From NCBI RefSeq assembly GCF_001458255.1, contig NZ_CYSB01000008.1, positions 1 to 64,000 of the forward strand: a stretch of DNA of 64,000 nt, written 5' to 3'. Position numbers and translations under genes: made by a program. Every line of letters starts with the position of its first letter. Positions within the stretch are counted from its first letter, which is position 1. The notes beneath the pieces are model-generated. The model was not told the origin of the DNA. It searched no databases and saw nothing but the letters and a program-made list of their open reading frames with translations. Positions 1-8,162 of the stretch are shown piece after piece. Origin of the DNA: Thalassovita autumnalis. Its GTDB lineage: Bacteria > Pseudomonadota > Alphaproteobacteria > Rhodobacterales > Rhodobacteraceae.

Positions 1-48
1 AACAACAGGTTATGAGGAACGGCGCGGCATAATCCGAACCTCGGCATT

Positions 49-82
49 ATGGGCCTTATGCCGACATCGGCATAAGGCCCAT
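49..82. repeat. Perfect 16-bp inverted repeat at the ArdC break
   Basis: The arms are ATGGGCCTTATGCCGA (49-64) and TCGGCATAAGGCCCAT (67-82), separated by CA. The right arm ends exactly on the His codon of the His-Trp pair where recognisable ArdC coding sequence resumes. CGGCAT[AT]A(T) occurs four times, twice inside the palindrome and also at 25-33 and 42-50. This resembles a recombinase or transposon-end site, but the family is not identified. Confidence 0.7.
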
Positions 83-358
83 TGGACCGGCAGCGAAAAG
101 CGGCTGGAGCGGATCAAGAAGTTTGCAAATCGTGAAGCCTATGCCTTTGAAGAACTGGTCGCAGAAATTGGCGCTTGTTTTCTTGGTGCTCAGATTGGCG
201 TCGCGCCGGAATTCGACCAAAGCGCCGCCTACGTTGAAGGGTGGTTGAAAGCGCTCAAAGAGGACAAACGGGCGGTTTTTCGTGCGGCATCTGAAGCGCA
301 GAAAGCCACAGACTTTGCTTTGCAAGCAGCAGGTCAAAGCAAGGAGGTGGCAGCATGA
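80..358 (+). pseudogene. ArdC-type antirestriction protein, 3' fragment
   Basis: The frame ending at the TGA at 356-358 reads HWTGSEKRLER..., then EELVAEIGACFL and WLKALKEDKRAVF. This is the typical C-terminal part of ArdC-family (DUF1738 plus zincin-like) antirestriction proteins carried by conjugative elements. In complete members a HELxHWT zinc motif precedes; here codons before position 80 read as unrelated sequence that includes a perfect palindrome, so the first Zn-binding His and Glu are missing. The frame stays open to the window edge but without family sequence. The stop overlaps the next start (ATGA). The family is recognised by eye, and the truncation rests on the missing HExxH. 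Confidence 0.7.
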
Positions 359-558
359 CTCCCGACTATCACAGCGATGATTTTGCGACGGCGCGTTTGG
401 AAGATACCGTCAGCTTGCGAAGCGCCGCCCGTGAGGCGCGCGCCACGCTTTACGCGGTGTTGAGCCGGCTGGAACTGAACGATCTGGACGGCGAGGAGCA
501 GCCCTATATCGACGATTGTCTTGGGGCTCTCGCAATCCTTGAGGAGGCGTTGCGATGA
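355..558 (+). CDS. Small hypothetical protein, 67 aa
   Basis: It starts inside the ArdC stop (ATGA at 355-358), preceded by AAGGAGG, so it is translationally coupled to that gene. The protein is acidic and helical-looking (RLEDTVSLRSAAREARATLYAVLSRL), with no membrane segment or known motif. Its stop overlaps the next start by ATGA at 555. It is probably an accessory gene of the element; no function is offered. Confidence 0.6.
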   Translation: MTPDYHSDDFATARLEDTVSLRSAAREARATLYAVLSRLELNDLDGEEQPYIDDCLGALAILEEALR

Positions 559-758
559 CCTTGGAAGACATCAAAGCAGCAGTGGACGCGGGCAGCCGCG
601 TTCACTGGGTCAGAGTTTGGCTACGTCCAATCCCGCTTGAATTAGGCGAGGGGCAATCTTTTTCATCTTGGCAAACTCTGTGCCGAAGGACGTTCCGATC
701 CCCAGTCCTTCGCAGAACTCTTTCCCTGTCACGTTCTGAAGAACATTGTGGTGCTTGA
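555..758 (+). pseudogene. 5' fragment of a small element gene
   Basis: The first 16 or so codons (MTLEDIKAAVDAGSRVHW) resemble the start of short conserved proteins common on alphaproteobacterial mobile elements. After the Trp the frame runs antisense through the HTH-like gene on the minus strand and reads as low-complexity shadow sequence. I infer that the gene was cut near position 605 by insertion of the 610-900 module or by deletion. It could still be expressed as a 67-residue product, but this is unlikely to be functional. Confidence 0.4.
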
Positions 759-849
759 TAACTTGAAGATGCAGCTCGGCCACGTACCCGTTGCGCGGTG
801 ATTTTTCGAGTGCCTCGCTGATTGAAGCCAATGTTGTGTTGACAGCCAT
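610..849 (-). CDS. HTH-like small regulatory protein, 79 aa
   Basis: The sequence MAVNTTLASISEALEKSPRNG...GKEFCEGLGIGTSFGTEFAKMKKIAPRLIQAG matches the pattern of short HTH-like proteins found in alphaproteobacteria, with the second half forming the putative helix-turn-helix. An upstream in-frame ATG at 897 lies inside a palindrome. The ATG at 849 is chosen because AGGAAAG sits 6 bases upstream. The gene lies between two broken plus-strand genes and carries its own palindromic promoter, so it may be an inserted autoregulated unit. It could be a transcriptional repressor; the target is unknown. Confidence 0.65.
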   Translation of the reverse strand: MAVNTTLASISEALEKSPRNGYVAELHLQVIKHHNVLQNVTGKEFCEGLGIGTSFGTEFAKMKKIAPRLIQAGLDVAKL

Positions 850-860
850 GATATCTTTCC

Positions 861-896
861 TGTGCAATATGCATTTAGCTAAAAGCATATTGCACA
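861..896. promoter_or_regulatory. 36-bp near-perfect palindrome, probable operator
   Basis: The arms TGTGCAATATGC (861-872) and GCATATTGCACA (885-896) flank a second perfect palindrome, TTTAGCTAAA (874-883). Only one base pair of the 36 bp is unmatched. It lies just upstream of the minus-strand HTH-like gene (ATG at 849), and a TTGACT box (minus strand, 902-907) sits on its far side, so it probably overlaps that gene's promoter and binds its dimeric product. The role is inferred; the symmetry is seen directly. Confidence 0.65.
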
Positions 897-940
897 AAGC
901 AAGTCAAACTGAAAGTGCCCGATGGCGGGTAGGAGTATTG

Positions 941-1124
941 TGATGATCCAGCACTGATCGATGGCTGGGCGATCTATGTCCGAGTTGAGGCATCGGACGA
1001 CCCGCAACAGCCCTTTGATCTACACGAGCTGCCCGACCATCAAACCTATACCAGCGCCGAAGGCGCGGCCCGCGCAATAGCGCTGCAATTGCTTGGCGAT
1101 GCTGAGGCGTGGAACCACGACTAG
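941..1124 (+). pseudogene. 3' fragment of an unidentified small gene
   Basis: An open frame after an in-frame TAG reads ALIDGWAIYVRVEASDDPQ... and ends with TAG at 1122-1124 (AEAWNHD). Codon choice is like the neighbouring genes, but there is no ATG, GTG or TTG start with a ribosome-binding site. It is most likely the tail of a gene whose front was lost in the rearrangement that placed the HTH-like gene here. The family is not recognised. Confidence 0.4.
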
Positions 1125-1148
1125 TGGTGCCATGCCTTGCGCATGTGG

Positions 1149-1265
1149 CCGGGCTTTGCCCGGCGGTCGCAGCTTATGGCTGCTCCAAACGGAATACAGG
1201 CAGTTGATACAATATTATAATATTGAATCAATTATGGCGAAATGCCATAACAGAGCTGCCTGTAT
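1149..1265. other. Candidate oriT and control region
   Basis: The 174-bp gap before mobC contains several inverted repeats: CCGGGC/GCCCGG (1149-1163), GCAGC/GCTGC (1169-1183), an outer pair ATACAGGCAG (1194-1203) and CTGCCTGTAT (1256-1265), a 16-bp AT-rich palindrome (1210-1225), and TTATGGC/GCCATAA (1232-1250). Such nested dyads directly upstream of mobC-relaxase genes are typical of transfer origins. No nick-site consensus was recognised, so the oriT call is an inference. Confidence 0.5.
1206..1225 (+). promoter_or_regulatory. Shared AT-rich control element, copy 1
   Basis: GATACAATATTATAAT at 1206-1221 is identical to 23696-23711. Both copies are followed by TTG and then AATCAAT. The core of this copy (1210-1225) is a perfect 16-bp palindrome. 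It lies 75-95 bp upstream of the mobC start and probably acts as promoter or operator for the mobilisation operon. Confidence 0.55.
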
Positions 1266-1298
1266 GATGCTGGCAAGAAATAGGGGTGATTACTTCAC

Positions 1299-1889
1299 AT
1301 GGGCCGACCGCGCACACCACGGCACAAGCGACTGACGCAGAAACAGCGTTTTGCCATCGTGCGCAAGCGTGCCGAAGGGGTGCCGATCGAGGATCTGGCC
1401 CGCGAATTCGGCGTCACGACCCGCAGCATCTTCTACACGTTGAAGGCCGATCAAAGCCGCAAACTCGACGCGCGCGTGCGCTCCGAACTGGTGAATGTCC
1501 GGCTGACGCCAAAGGAGCTTGCGGGCTTCGATGCGGTGCTGACACGGCATGATATCACCAGCCGGGCGGAGGGGCTGCGGCGGTTGATCCATGCCTCAAA
1601 CGATCTCTTTGTCCCCGACGATGAACTGGCCAATCAGATGCAGGGGCTATCGGCCTCGCTCAATCGCACCGGCAACAACATCAACCAAATTGCGCAGCGC
1701 CTGAACGAGGCAAAGCGCCAGGGTAAGACGCCGCCTTATGGCAATTCTGCCCATGGCCAAGTGCGCGCCTTGGCCGGGCTGATCTTCGACATCGCAGACC
1801 AGGTTCAGGACATGGCGCAGCGCCGACGCAGCGCGCTGTCCGGCGAGGTTGCGCGCGTTCTGAGGGGTTTTGCCGATGGCCCGGAGTAA
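1299..1889 (+). CDS. mobC: MobC-like mobilisation accessory protein
   Basis: This 196-residue protein has two parts. Residues 8-55 look like a helix-turn-helix (TQKQRFAIVRKRAEGVPIED...FGVTTRSIFYTL). The C-terminal half has the MobC signature GNNINQIAQRLN near residues 125-136. MobC-type proteins bind oriT and help the relaxase open the strands at nic. AGGGGTG lies about 10 bases before the ATG. The end overlaps the relaxase start, so the two are co-translated, with virD4 next. The N-terminal HTH is unusual for a short MobC and suggests that it may also regulate its own operon. Confidence 0.8.
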   Translation: MGRPRTPRHKRLTQKQRFAIVRKRAEGVPIEDLAREFGVTTRSIFYTLKADQSRKLDARVRSELVNVRLTPKELAGFDAVLTRHDITSRAEGLRRLIHASNDLFVPDDELANQMQGLSASLNRTGNNINQIAQRLNEAKRQGKTPPYGNSAHGQVRALAGLIFDIADQVQDMAQRRRSALSGEVARVLRGFADGPE

Positions 1890-3684
1890 CGCCGTTGCGG
1901 CCGCACAGGAGGCCTTCTTTGATCGAGACTGGAGCCGCATTCGCGGCAGCGTTCCGCGTGCCCGTGCAAAGCAGATGGCGCGCGCCGCCATGGGGCATTC
2001 CCCCGCGATCTTCAAAGCCATTCGCGACGGCGGAACGCACAACAAAACTCAGCTGCGTAACCAGCTGGAGTATCTAACCACCAAGTCGAGCTTCATCATC
2101 GACAGCCGTGGCACCTATGACGGCCAAAGCGTCTTGTCCGTGAAAGAGATCGAGCAGGTCACGCGCCGGTTTTCCGCACAGTGGAATGAGGGGTTCCATC
2201 CCAAACTGGGGCAGACCTCGCACCTCTTGATGGCCTTCCCAATTGGCACGCGCGGCGAGGATGTTGCCGAGATCACGCGCGAGATCTGTGAGCGGTTCTT
2301 TCAGGGCGAAGGCAGCCACTTTGACTATATCGCCGCCGTGCATGAGGACCGGGATCACCCGCATGCCCATATCGTACTGAACCGGCGCAGCAAGGACGGT
2401 GAATTCTTCTTTTTGAAAGAAGGGCACCACTTCAACTACGACAGTTTTCGCGAGGCGATGGTTGAGGTGTCGGACCGCTATGGGCTGAGGCTCGAGGCGA
2501 CCCGAAAGCTTGAGCGAGGCATCACGACGAAGATGCCAAGCGACGTGGACCAACGTCGTGCAGAAGCTACGGGGCAGAAGCCGACCGAGCGAGAGCGCGT
2601 GGGGGCAGAGCTTGACCGTGCATTGGCTGAAGTCGCCCAGAACGCGCGGCTTTATCGCGGCCTGGCTGCCGAGGCCTCGCGCGAGAACCAGCATGACATC
2701 GCAGCAGCCTTGGACAAGGCTGCGACGCTTTTGGCGCAGGGCAAACCGATTGAAGCAGATGGAAAGGTATATGGCATGGCCGAAGAACAGCATTCCTTTG
2801 ACGAGGTCGTGGATGCCTTTCACGACAAGATCAACCAGGCCGAACGCATTGTGGCGGACGCCCCAGTAGAGCGGCGCGCGGCGTTCGAGCATGAGCTGAA
2901 CGACATCTATCGCTCTTTGTCACATCTCAGCCCAATGGGAGCGCAGTCCCACACCTTGCTCGAAGATGCCTCCAAGAGCGGGATCTATTCGGCCGCGAAC
3001 ATTCAGGCCGACGCCCAAAGTGCATTGCGGGATACAGCTCTTACCGAACGTCTTGAACAGGCTTTGAAAGGCACCGGCATTGACGCGCAGGATGTAGCGC
3101 GTCGGGTCGAAATCGGCGCGGGCAATGCCGCGCTCGAGCGGCAATGGCTTGGACAGGATTTGAAGGCAATTGCCGAGAAGGATGGCTTTGACCTGTCACG
3201 CGCCGATGAGCTTGAGAAAGCGATCGACCGCCTTGACCAGGTGCACAGTGATCTGGGCCGGATGTTGGCCAATGCTGAAGTTCTCAAGGACAGTGGAGCG
3301 GTGGAGGCCGACCGGGAGGAAGCCATAGTCGACGGGTTGCCGCCGACCACCTCTGACATCCTGAGCCGTTTGAGAGATGATCCGACCGCAGATCCATTCC
3401 GAAACGATCTGGAGCGCGAGACTTTGAGGGCCGAACTGGAGGATCTGGCCGGTGAAGAAAATACCCCGGACTTGGCAATTGGCGATGAGACCGCGCTGGA
3501 GGAACATATCGAAGACCGTTTGGACCGGCTCTATGCGGCTAAGGCCTATCTGCAGAGCGATGCCGCTCTGGCGAACAGTGTGGCGATGGAGCATGTCCTA
3601 GACGAGATCGCCAATGAAGAAATTGATGTTCAACGCGAGCGGCATGTCGATGCCGACGGCGAAAAGGGCGTGACGCATGGGTAA
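1876..3684 (+). CDS. Conjugative relaxase (VirD2/MobA type)
   Basis: This 602-residue nickase-helper would cut at oriT and lead the strand into the recipient. The relaxase domain is in about the first 250 residues. The three-His metal motif reads HEDRDHPHAHIVLNR near residues 156-170, and the best candidate catalytic Tyr is in QLEYLTTK near residue 66. The rest is long, acidic and helical (EL/ERA-rich) with no helicase motifs. A TTG at 1870 is possible, but the ATG at 1876 has GAGGGG 8 bases upstream. It overlaps mobC by 14 bases and virD4 by 8. The motif order fits MOBP/MOBQ-like relaxases; the exact class is not settled. Confidence 0.88.
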   Translation: MARSNAVAAAQEAFFDRDWSRIRGSVPRARAKQMARAAMGHSPAIFKAIRDGGTHNKTQLRNQLEYLTTKSSFIIDSRGTYDGQSVLSVKEIEQVTRRFSAQWNEGFHPKLGQTSHLLMAFPIGTRGEDVAEITREICERFFQGEGSHFDYIAAVHEDRDHPHAHIVLNRRSKDGEFFFLKEGHHFNYDSFREAMVEVSDRYGLRLEATRKLERGITTKMPSDVDQRRAEATGQKPTERERVGAELDRALAEVAQNARLYRGLAAEASRENQHDIAAALDKAATLLAQGKPIEADGKVYGMAEEQHSFDEVVDAFHDKINQAERIVADAPVERRAAFEHELNDIYRSLSHLSPMGAQSHTLLEDASKSGIYSAANIQADAQSALRDTALTERLEQALKGTGIDAQDVARRVEIGAGNAALERQWLGQDLKAIAEKDGFDLSRADELEKAIDRLDQVHSDLGRMLANAEVLKDSGAVEADREEAIVDGLPPTTSDILSRLRDDPTADPFRNDLERETLRAELEDLAGEENTPDLAIGDETALEEHIEDRLDRLYAAKAYLQSDAALANSVAMEHVLDEIANEEIDVQRERHVDADGEKGVTHG

Positions 3685-5566
3685 GGCGCGGATCGCACTC
3701 GGCGTCATGAGCTTTGCTCTTCTCGGCGCGGTGCTGGGGTATGTTCTGGCGTCGGCCTTTCTGACATTCCGCTGGTTCGGGGGCGGGGCGGATATCGATT
3801 TCCTGATGTTGGCGCGCAGCTATGGGGTTCTCCGAATGACCCATCCGGCCGATATGCAGATTGTTCACTTGATCGTGGGGATCAGCACTAGTGCCGGTGT
3901 TTTGCTCAGTGCGGTGTTGATGAACGATGCGCTGACCAAATTTGGGGAAACCCACTGGCAGCAGATGTCCGAGATGAAGCGGAACGGCTTTTTCGGAAAG
4001 CCCGGCCACGGCTTTGTCCTCGGCAAAATGGGTAAGCCTAAGAGTCGCAAACCCTTCGTGATGTCCAAGGTATTCCCCCATGCTTTGATCGTGGCCCCGA
4101 CCGGACGCGGCAAGACGACGGGTTTCGTCATCCCAAACCTTCTGACCTATCGGGGCAGCGCGGTTGTGCTGGACGTGAAGGGTGAAAACTTCGAGGCAAC
4201 CGCCCGCCACAGGGCTGCGCAGGGTTACAAGGTGTTCCGGTTCGCGCCAACAGATTGGAAGGATGGCCGCTCGCACCGCTACAATCCTTTGTTGCGCATA
4301 TCGGCGCTCGAAAATGTCGACCGTCAGCAGATGGAGCTGCAACTCCTGGCCTCTTTGTTCCTGCAAGCAGATAACGACCGGGTTCAGGGACTCCTTGATG
4401 GCGGTGTCGATCTATTCGTGGCGGCGGGGCTTTTGGCGTTCGAGCGCAAGCGGCCGACCTTGGGCGAGATCTATCGCATCACCGCATCTGGCGGGGACAA
4501 GCAGAAGGAATATCGCCGCCGCGCCGACGAAGTGGTCAATCCCGCTGCCAAGCTAATCTTCATGCGCATGGCCTCGACCAACAACGACACGCTCACCTCT
4601 TATCTGTCGCTCTTGATGACGTCCGGCCTGAAGCAGTGGTCAAACCCCGCCATCGACCGTGCGACCGCAACGTCAGACTTCGATTTCCGCGACATCCGAA
4701 AGTCGCCGTTTTCGGTTTATCTTGTGGTCGAACCGCTGATGGTAAAACCGCTCGCGCCGTTGATCCGCTTGTTCTTCTCGGATTTACTGGCATCGCTTCA
4801 GGATCATGAACCCGGCAAGGACGAACCCTGGCCGGTGATGATCATGCTCGATGAGTTCAACCGCCTGGGCAAAATGCCGATCGTTCTGGACAGCATTGAA
4901 ACCCTGCGATCGTACCGAGCCAATCTTGCGATCGTCACACAGACAATCCCGGCACTTGACGAGATCTATGGTGAAAACGCCCGCCGCGCCTTGCAGGGTA
5001 ACGCGGGCATCAAGCTCTATCTGACGCCCTCGGATGAGAAGACCATCGAAGAGCTTAGCAAAGCCGTCGGCAAAACCACCAAGCGCGTTGTGACCCGCTC
5101 GCGCTCGGTCGGTCGCAACCCCTTCGCCGGTCGCAGTATGTCTGAACGGACCGAAGAGACCGCGCTGCTACCTGAGGATGAGGCGCGGCGCATGGATCTT
5201 GATGACATCGTTCTGGTGGTCGACGCGCAAATGCCCGTGCGAGCCAAACGGATCAAATACTATGAAGACCGGTTCTTTAAGCAGATCTTCGACAAGCAGA
5301 CAGGCGATCTGCCATTTCCCTCAGCGGGTGACCAGATGCGCGGCCTACAAGGGCAGATCAAGGCGCTGGAGGCTAAGATTGGCGCGCTTGAGATGCCTAA
5401 GGTGGTTGCTGCTGAGGTATCAAAAGTTGGTGGGGAACGGCGCGAAGAGATCGAAAAACTGGCGTCTTACGGGCAGGGCGTGCAGTCCAGCGATGAACCT
5501 AGTCTGGATGATTATCGGTCTGGAACAGAAAGGGTGGATCGTTTTTTGGAAGATGCGTTCCGGTAG
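3677..5566 (+). CDS. virD4: Type IV coupling protein VirD4/TraG
   Basis: This 629-residue inner-membrane ATPase would hand the relaxase-DNA complex to the secretion channel. Two hydrophobic segments occur in the first 85 residues (starting MGKARIALGVMSFALLGAVL), followed by Walker A APTGRGKTTG near residues 139-148 and Walker B MIMLDEFNRLGK near 388-399. The C-terminal tail (after about residue 560) is charged. It starts inside the relaxase gene, so mobC, relaxase and virD4 form one operon. It is separated from the virB genes by the nuclease cargo, unlike many elements where the two are adjacent. Confidence 0.93.
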   Translation: MGKARIALGVMSFALLGAVLGYVLASAFLTFRWFGGGADIDFLMLARSYGVLRMTHPADMQIVHLIVGISTSAGVLLSAVLMNDALTKFGETHWQQMSEMKRNGFFGKPGHGFVLGKMGKPKSRKPFVMSKVFPHALIVAPTGRGKTTGFVIPNLLTYRGSAVVLDVKGENFEATARHRAAQGYKVFRFAPTDWKDGRSHRYNPLLRISALENVDRQQMELQLLASLFLQADNDRVQGLLDGGVDLFVAAGLLAFERKRPTLGEIYRITASGGDKQKEYRRRADEVVNPAAKLIFMRMASTNNDTLTSYLSLLMTSGLKQWSNPAIDRATATSDFDFRDIRKSPFSVYLVVEPLMVKPLAPLIRLFFSDLLASLQDHEPGKDEPWPVMIMLDEFNRLGKMPIVLDSIETLRSYRANLAIVTQTIPALDEIYGENARRALQGNAGIKLYLTPSDEKTIEELSKAVGKTTKRVVTRSRSVGRNPFAGRSMSERTEETALLPEDEARRMDLDDIVLVVDAQMPVRAKRIKYYEDRFFKQIFDKQTGDLPFPSAGDQMRGLQGQIKALEAKIGALEMPKVVAAEVSKVGGERREEIEKLASYGQGVQSSDEPSLDDYRSGTERVDRFLEDAFR

Positions 5567-5750
5567 TTTGACAGGGAGGTTTTTTGCACAGAAACTCTCA
5601 GGCTCGATGTACAGTCAGTTTGGTGAGCTATGGCGTCTTAAGTCATCGAAGACACTCTCTCGGGGTTGCGGTTGATGGATGGGGGTACAATTTTGGCGCG
5701 AGTTTTCGGTTGCCAGTTCACTGGCCTCTGACACATAGTGAGAGGTGGCA

Positions 5751-8030
5751 ATGAACTTCATTGTAAAATTTGAGTATTTGGAAATTTACATGATCCAACA
5801 CTTCTTAAAGATTGAAAATCTTGGCGTTTTTTCAAACTACAAAAAGCCTGCGGGGATGGAACCCTTTAAGCGATTTAACTTGATCTACGGGCTCAACGGC
5901 TCGGGAAAGACGACACTGTCCCGTTTTTTTGCAGACTTGAACACGGGACAAGCGGAAGGTTTCCCCAACCTCAAGTACAAGATCAAGACCGAAGATGGAG
6001 ATTTTCAACAGGGAGCCCCCTATTCGCGCAAGATAAGAGTATTCAATGCGGAGTATGTGGATGCCAACATTGGCAAACTCGAAGGCACGCTGAATCCAAT
6101 ATATGTCATAGGTGAAGAAAATAAGGCGCTTGCTGAGACTGTGAAGTCTGACGAAGCTCAGCTTGCCTTGCTGAAACAGCAGCTTGAGGAAAAGTCGTCT
6201 GAAAGAGATAAGTTGGTAAAAAAGAAGGGGAAGCTCTTCACCGATGTGGCCCCAAAAATTACCGAAGCCTCCAAAGGGGCCGTCACTAGGACTTATAACA
6301 AACGAAACGCCGAAAAAGCCTATGGTGAAATGTCCAGTGCCAAGCAGCTTTCCATCGATGAGTTGGCCGTCACGTCTGCGGAAATGAAACAGACTGCTCT
6401 AGACCGTTTGGATGAATTTCCAACTGTTAAAATGGAAACTCATAAAGGTGAGCAAACTCTCTTTGAGGCGCTAAAACTGCTGAGAGACGTAATCTTAAAC
6501 CTCGGGCGAAAAAGTGCAACATCTGCTGCAATAGAGCGCATAAAAACCAATCCCGAATTGGCGGATTGGGTCGAGCGTGGGAGAGATCTTCACGATAGGA
6601 AAGATGACCAGATTTGCGAGTACTGCCTGCAAAAAATCCCCGAGGACCGTGAAGCGGAGTTAGCTGCACACTTCAACGAATCTGATAGTAAACTAAAGTT
6701 AGAGATCGAGAGTGCGATTTCCTCAGTTCGTACAGCCAGAGACAAAATTGAACGTATTAAAGGCTTGAGTGAAAAAAATCTTTACCCTGAACTTCAGGAA
6801 GAATTCTCAAAGAATTCAAAGGTCCTTTCCGAAGAACAAGCCCAGATACTGTCAAACCTGAAAGAAATGGATGAAGCGCTTAAGGACAAGCTCACTAGGC
6901 GTACAGAGAGCTATGAGGTGATGATTTCCGCACTCAGCAGTTCAACCTGGGATGCGGCAGTAGAAGCACTCAACACACTTATCAGACGCCACAATGCAGA
7001 AACTGATGATTACCAGAATCGGCTCGACAGTAATTTTTCGAAGATCGAAACACATTTCTTGTCGGCGATCCAACAAGATGTTCAAGATGTTTCAGATGAA
7101 ATCAGTGTCTTGGATGGCGAGATTAAGGCGTGCATTGACGGTGATGCGAAGCACAGCACTCTGGGTACTAAAGATCTAGAGACACGCATTAAAGACAACC
7201 GAGCTAGAATATCTAACTCCCATCAAGCTGCCGCTGACTTGTCTCAGAAACTGGCCTCTTTTTTGGGCCGTGATGATCTAAGATTTGAACCTGAAGGAGA
7301 GGGTTATCGAGTAATGCGTTTTGGCCGAGCGGCAAAGAGGCTAAGTGAAGGCGAGAAAACAGCCATCACCTTCCTGTATTTCGTTGTCGGCTTGAATGAC
7401 CAAGATTTTGACCTTGAAGATGGGATTGTTGTGATCGACGATCCGATCTCCAGCCTAGACTCCAGTTCAGTTTATCAGGCCTTTTCCTATTTGAAGAGTG
7501 CAGTGAAAGATGCGCGGCAAGTCTTTCTTTTGACACACAATTTTGAGTTCCTAAAGCTTCTTCTAGGATGGTTTACCTATGGAAATCAGAAAGATAAGTC
7601 GTATTGGATGCTGCACTGCACCAATACCAGTCCTGGTGCCAGAGAGACCGACCTTAAGCCGTTGGATAAAGTTCTCATAGAAAACCGAAACGAATATATA
7701 TATCTGTTTAGAACTCTTGCGGAATTTGTTTCAGATGGGACGATTGCTCAGTCTTATCCAATCCCAAACATAGCAAGAAAAGTGCTCGAGACCTTTCTAG
7801 ACCAGCATTCTACCGGAAAATCTTTTTTCAAGAAGCTGGAGAATCTTGACTATGATGAGCAGATCAAGTCATCTTTGTATAAGTATACCAATGACTTATC
7901 ACACCCGACGATGTCGGGCCTTGACCCAGCATTGGTTGGAGAAACTCAGACAAATATTAAGCACCTCTTAGAGATGATCCAAACCGTTGCACCAGTGCAC
8001 TACAAGGCTCTTACGGGTGCGGAAAGTTGA
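5751..8030 (+). CDS. RloC/PrrC-like anticodon nuclease, AAA_13 ATPase
   Basis: This 759-residue protein starts at the ATG at 5751 (GAGG 5 bases upstream; the ATG at 5790 is possible). It shows an AAA_13 layout: Walker A GLNGSGKTT (47-55), a long coiled coil broken by a CxxC zinc-hook-like CEYC (289-292), the ABC signature RLSEGEK (near 530), Walker B VVIDDPISSLD (near 561) and an H-loop LLTHNFEF. The C-terminal domain has R676-x3-E680 and H718, the order of the Arg-Glu-His triad of PrrC and RloC, which cut tRNA anticodons in response to phage or DNA damage. Its sequence is visibly richer in A+T than virD4. The nuclease assignment is by pattern; other AAA_13 proteins share parts of it. Confidence 0.72.
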   Translation: MNFIVKFEYLEIYMIQHFLKIENLGVFSNYKKPAGMEPFKRFNLIYGLNGSGKTTLSRFFADLNTGQAEGFPNLKYKIKTEDGDFQQGAPYSRKIRVFNAEYVDANIGKLEGTLNPIYVIGEENKALAETVKSDEAQLALLKQQLEEKSSERDKLVKKKGKLFTDVAPKITEASKGAVTRTYNKRNAEKAYGEMSSAKQLSIDELAVTSAEMKQTALDRLDEFPTVKMETHKGEQTLFEALKLLRDVILNLGRKSATSAAIERIKTNPELADWVERGRDLHDRKDDQICEYCLQKIPEDREAELAAHFNESDSKLKLEIESAISSVRTARDKIERIKGLSEKNLYPELQEEFSKNSKVLSEEQAQILSNLKEMDEALKDKLTRRTESYEVMISALSSSTWDAAVEALNTLIRRHNAETDDYQNRLDSNFSKIETHFLSAIQQDVQDVSDEISVLDGEIKACIDGDAKHSTLGTKDLETRIKDNRARISNSHQAAADLSQKLASFLGRDDLRFEPEGEGYRVMRFGRAAKRLSEGEKTAITFLYFVVGLNDQDFDLEDGIVVIDDPISSLDSSSVYQAFSYLKSAVKDARQVFLLTHNFEFLKLLLGWFTYGNQKDKSYWMLHCTNTSPGARETDLKPLDKVLIENRNEYIYLFRTLAEFVSDGTIAQSYPIPNIARKVLETFLDQHSTGKSFFKKLENLDYDEQIKSSLYKYTNDLSHPTMSGLDPALVGETQTNIKHLLEMIQTVAPVHYKALTGAES

Positions 8031-8058
8031 TTTGGATCGATCTCGAAAAGTTGGATGG

Positions 8059-8128
8059 TCTTACCCCTATTTGCGAGGGAGGCACTACGATTTCAGGCCA
8101 ACTGCGAAACTGTTGCATCGGGGTAAGA
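8059..8128. repeat. 9-bp inverted repeat in the gap before the Mre11-like gene
   Basis: TCTTACCCC (8059-8067) and GGGGTAAGA (8120-8128) flank 52 bases in the 132-bp gap between the RloC-like gene and the Mre11-like gene. It could be an operator pair or the base of an mRNA fold. No clear -10/-35 pair was found, so its role is open. Confidence 0.35.
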
Positions 8129-8162
8129 GCCGCACCATTCGCGGAATACGGACAGAACAATT

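Noticed and set aside
2074-2892. Minus-strand ORF of 272 codons in the relaxase gene
   Set aside because: Antisense to the relaxase metal motif region; no support of its own.
3539-4366. Minus-strand ORF of 275 codons in the relaxase/virD4 genes
   Set aside because: Antisense shadow of two well-supported genes; no known motifs or ribosome-binding site.
5567-5573. TTGACA as a promoter for the RloC-like gene
   Set aside because: No acceptable -10 box at 16-18 bp; position right after the virD4 stop could be chance.
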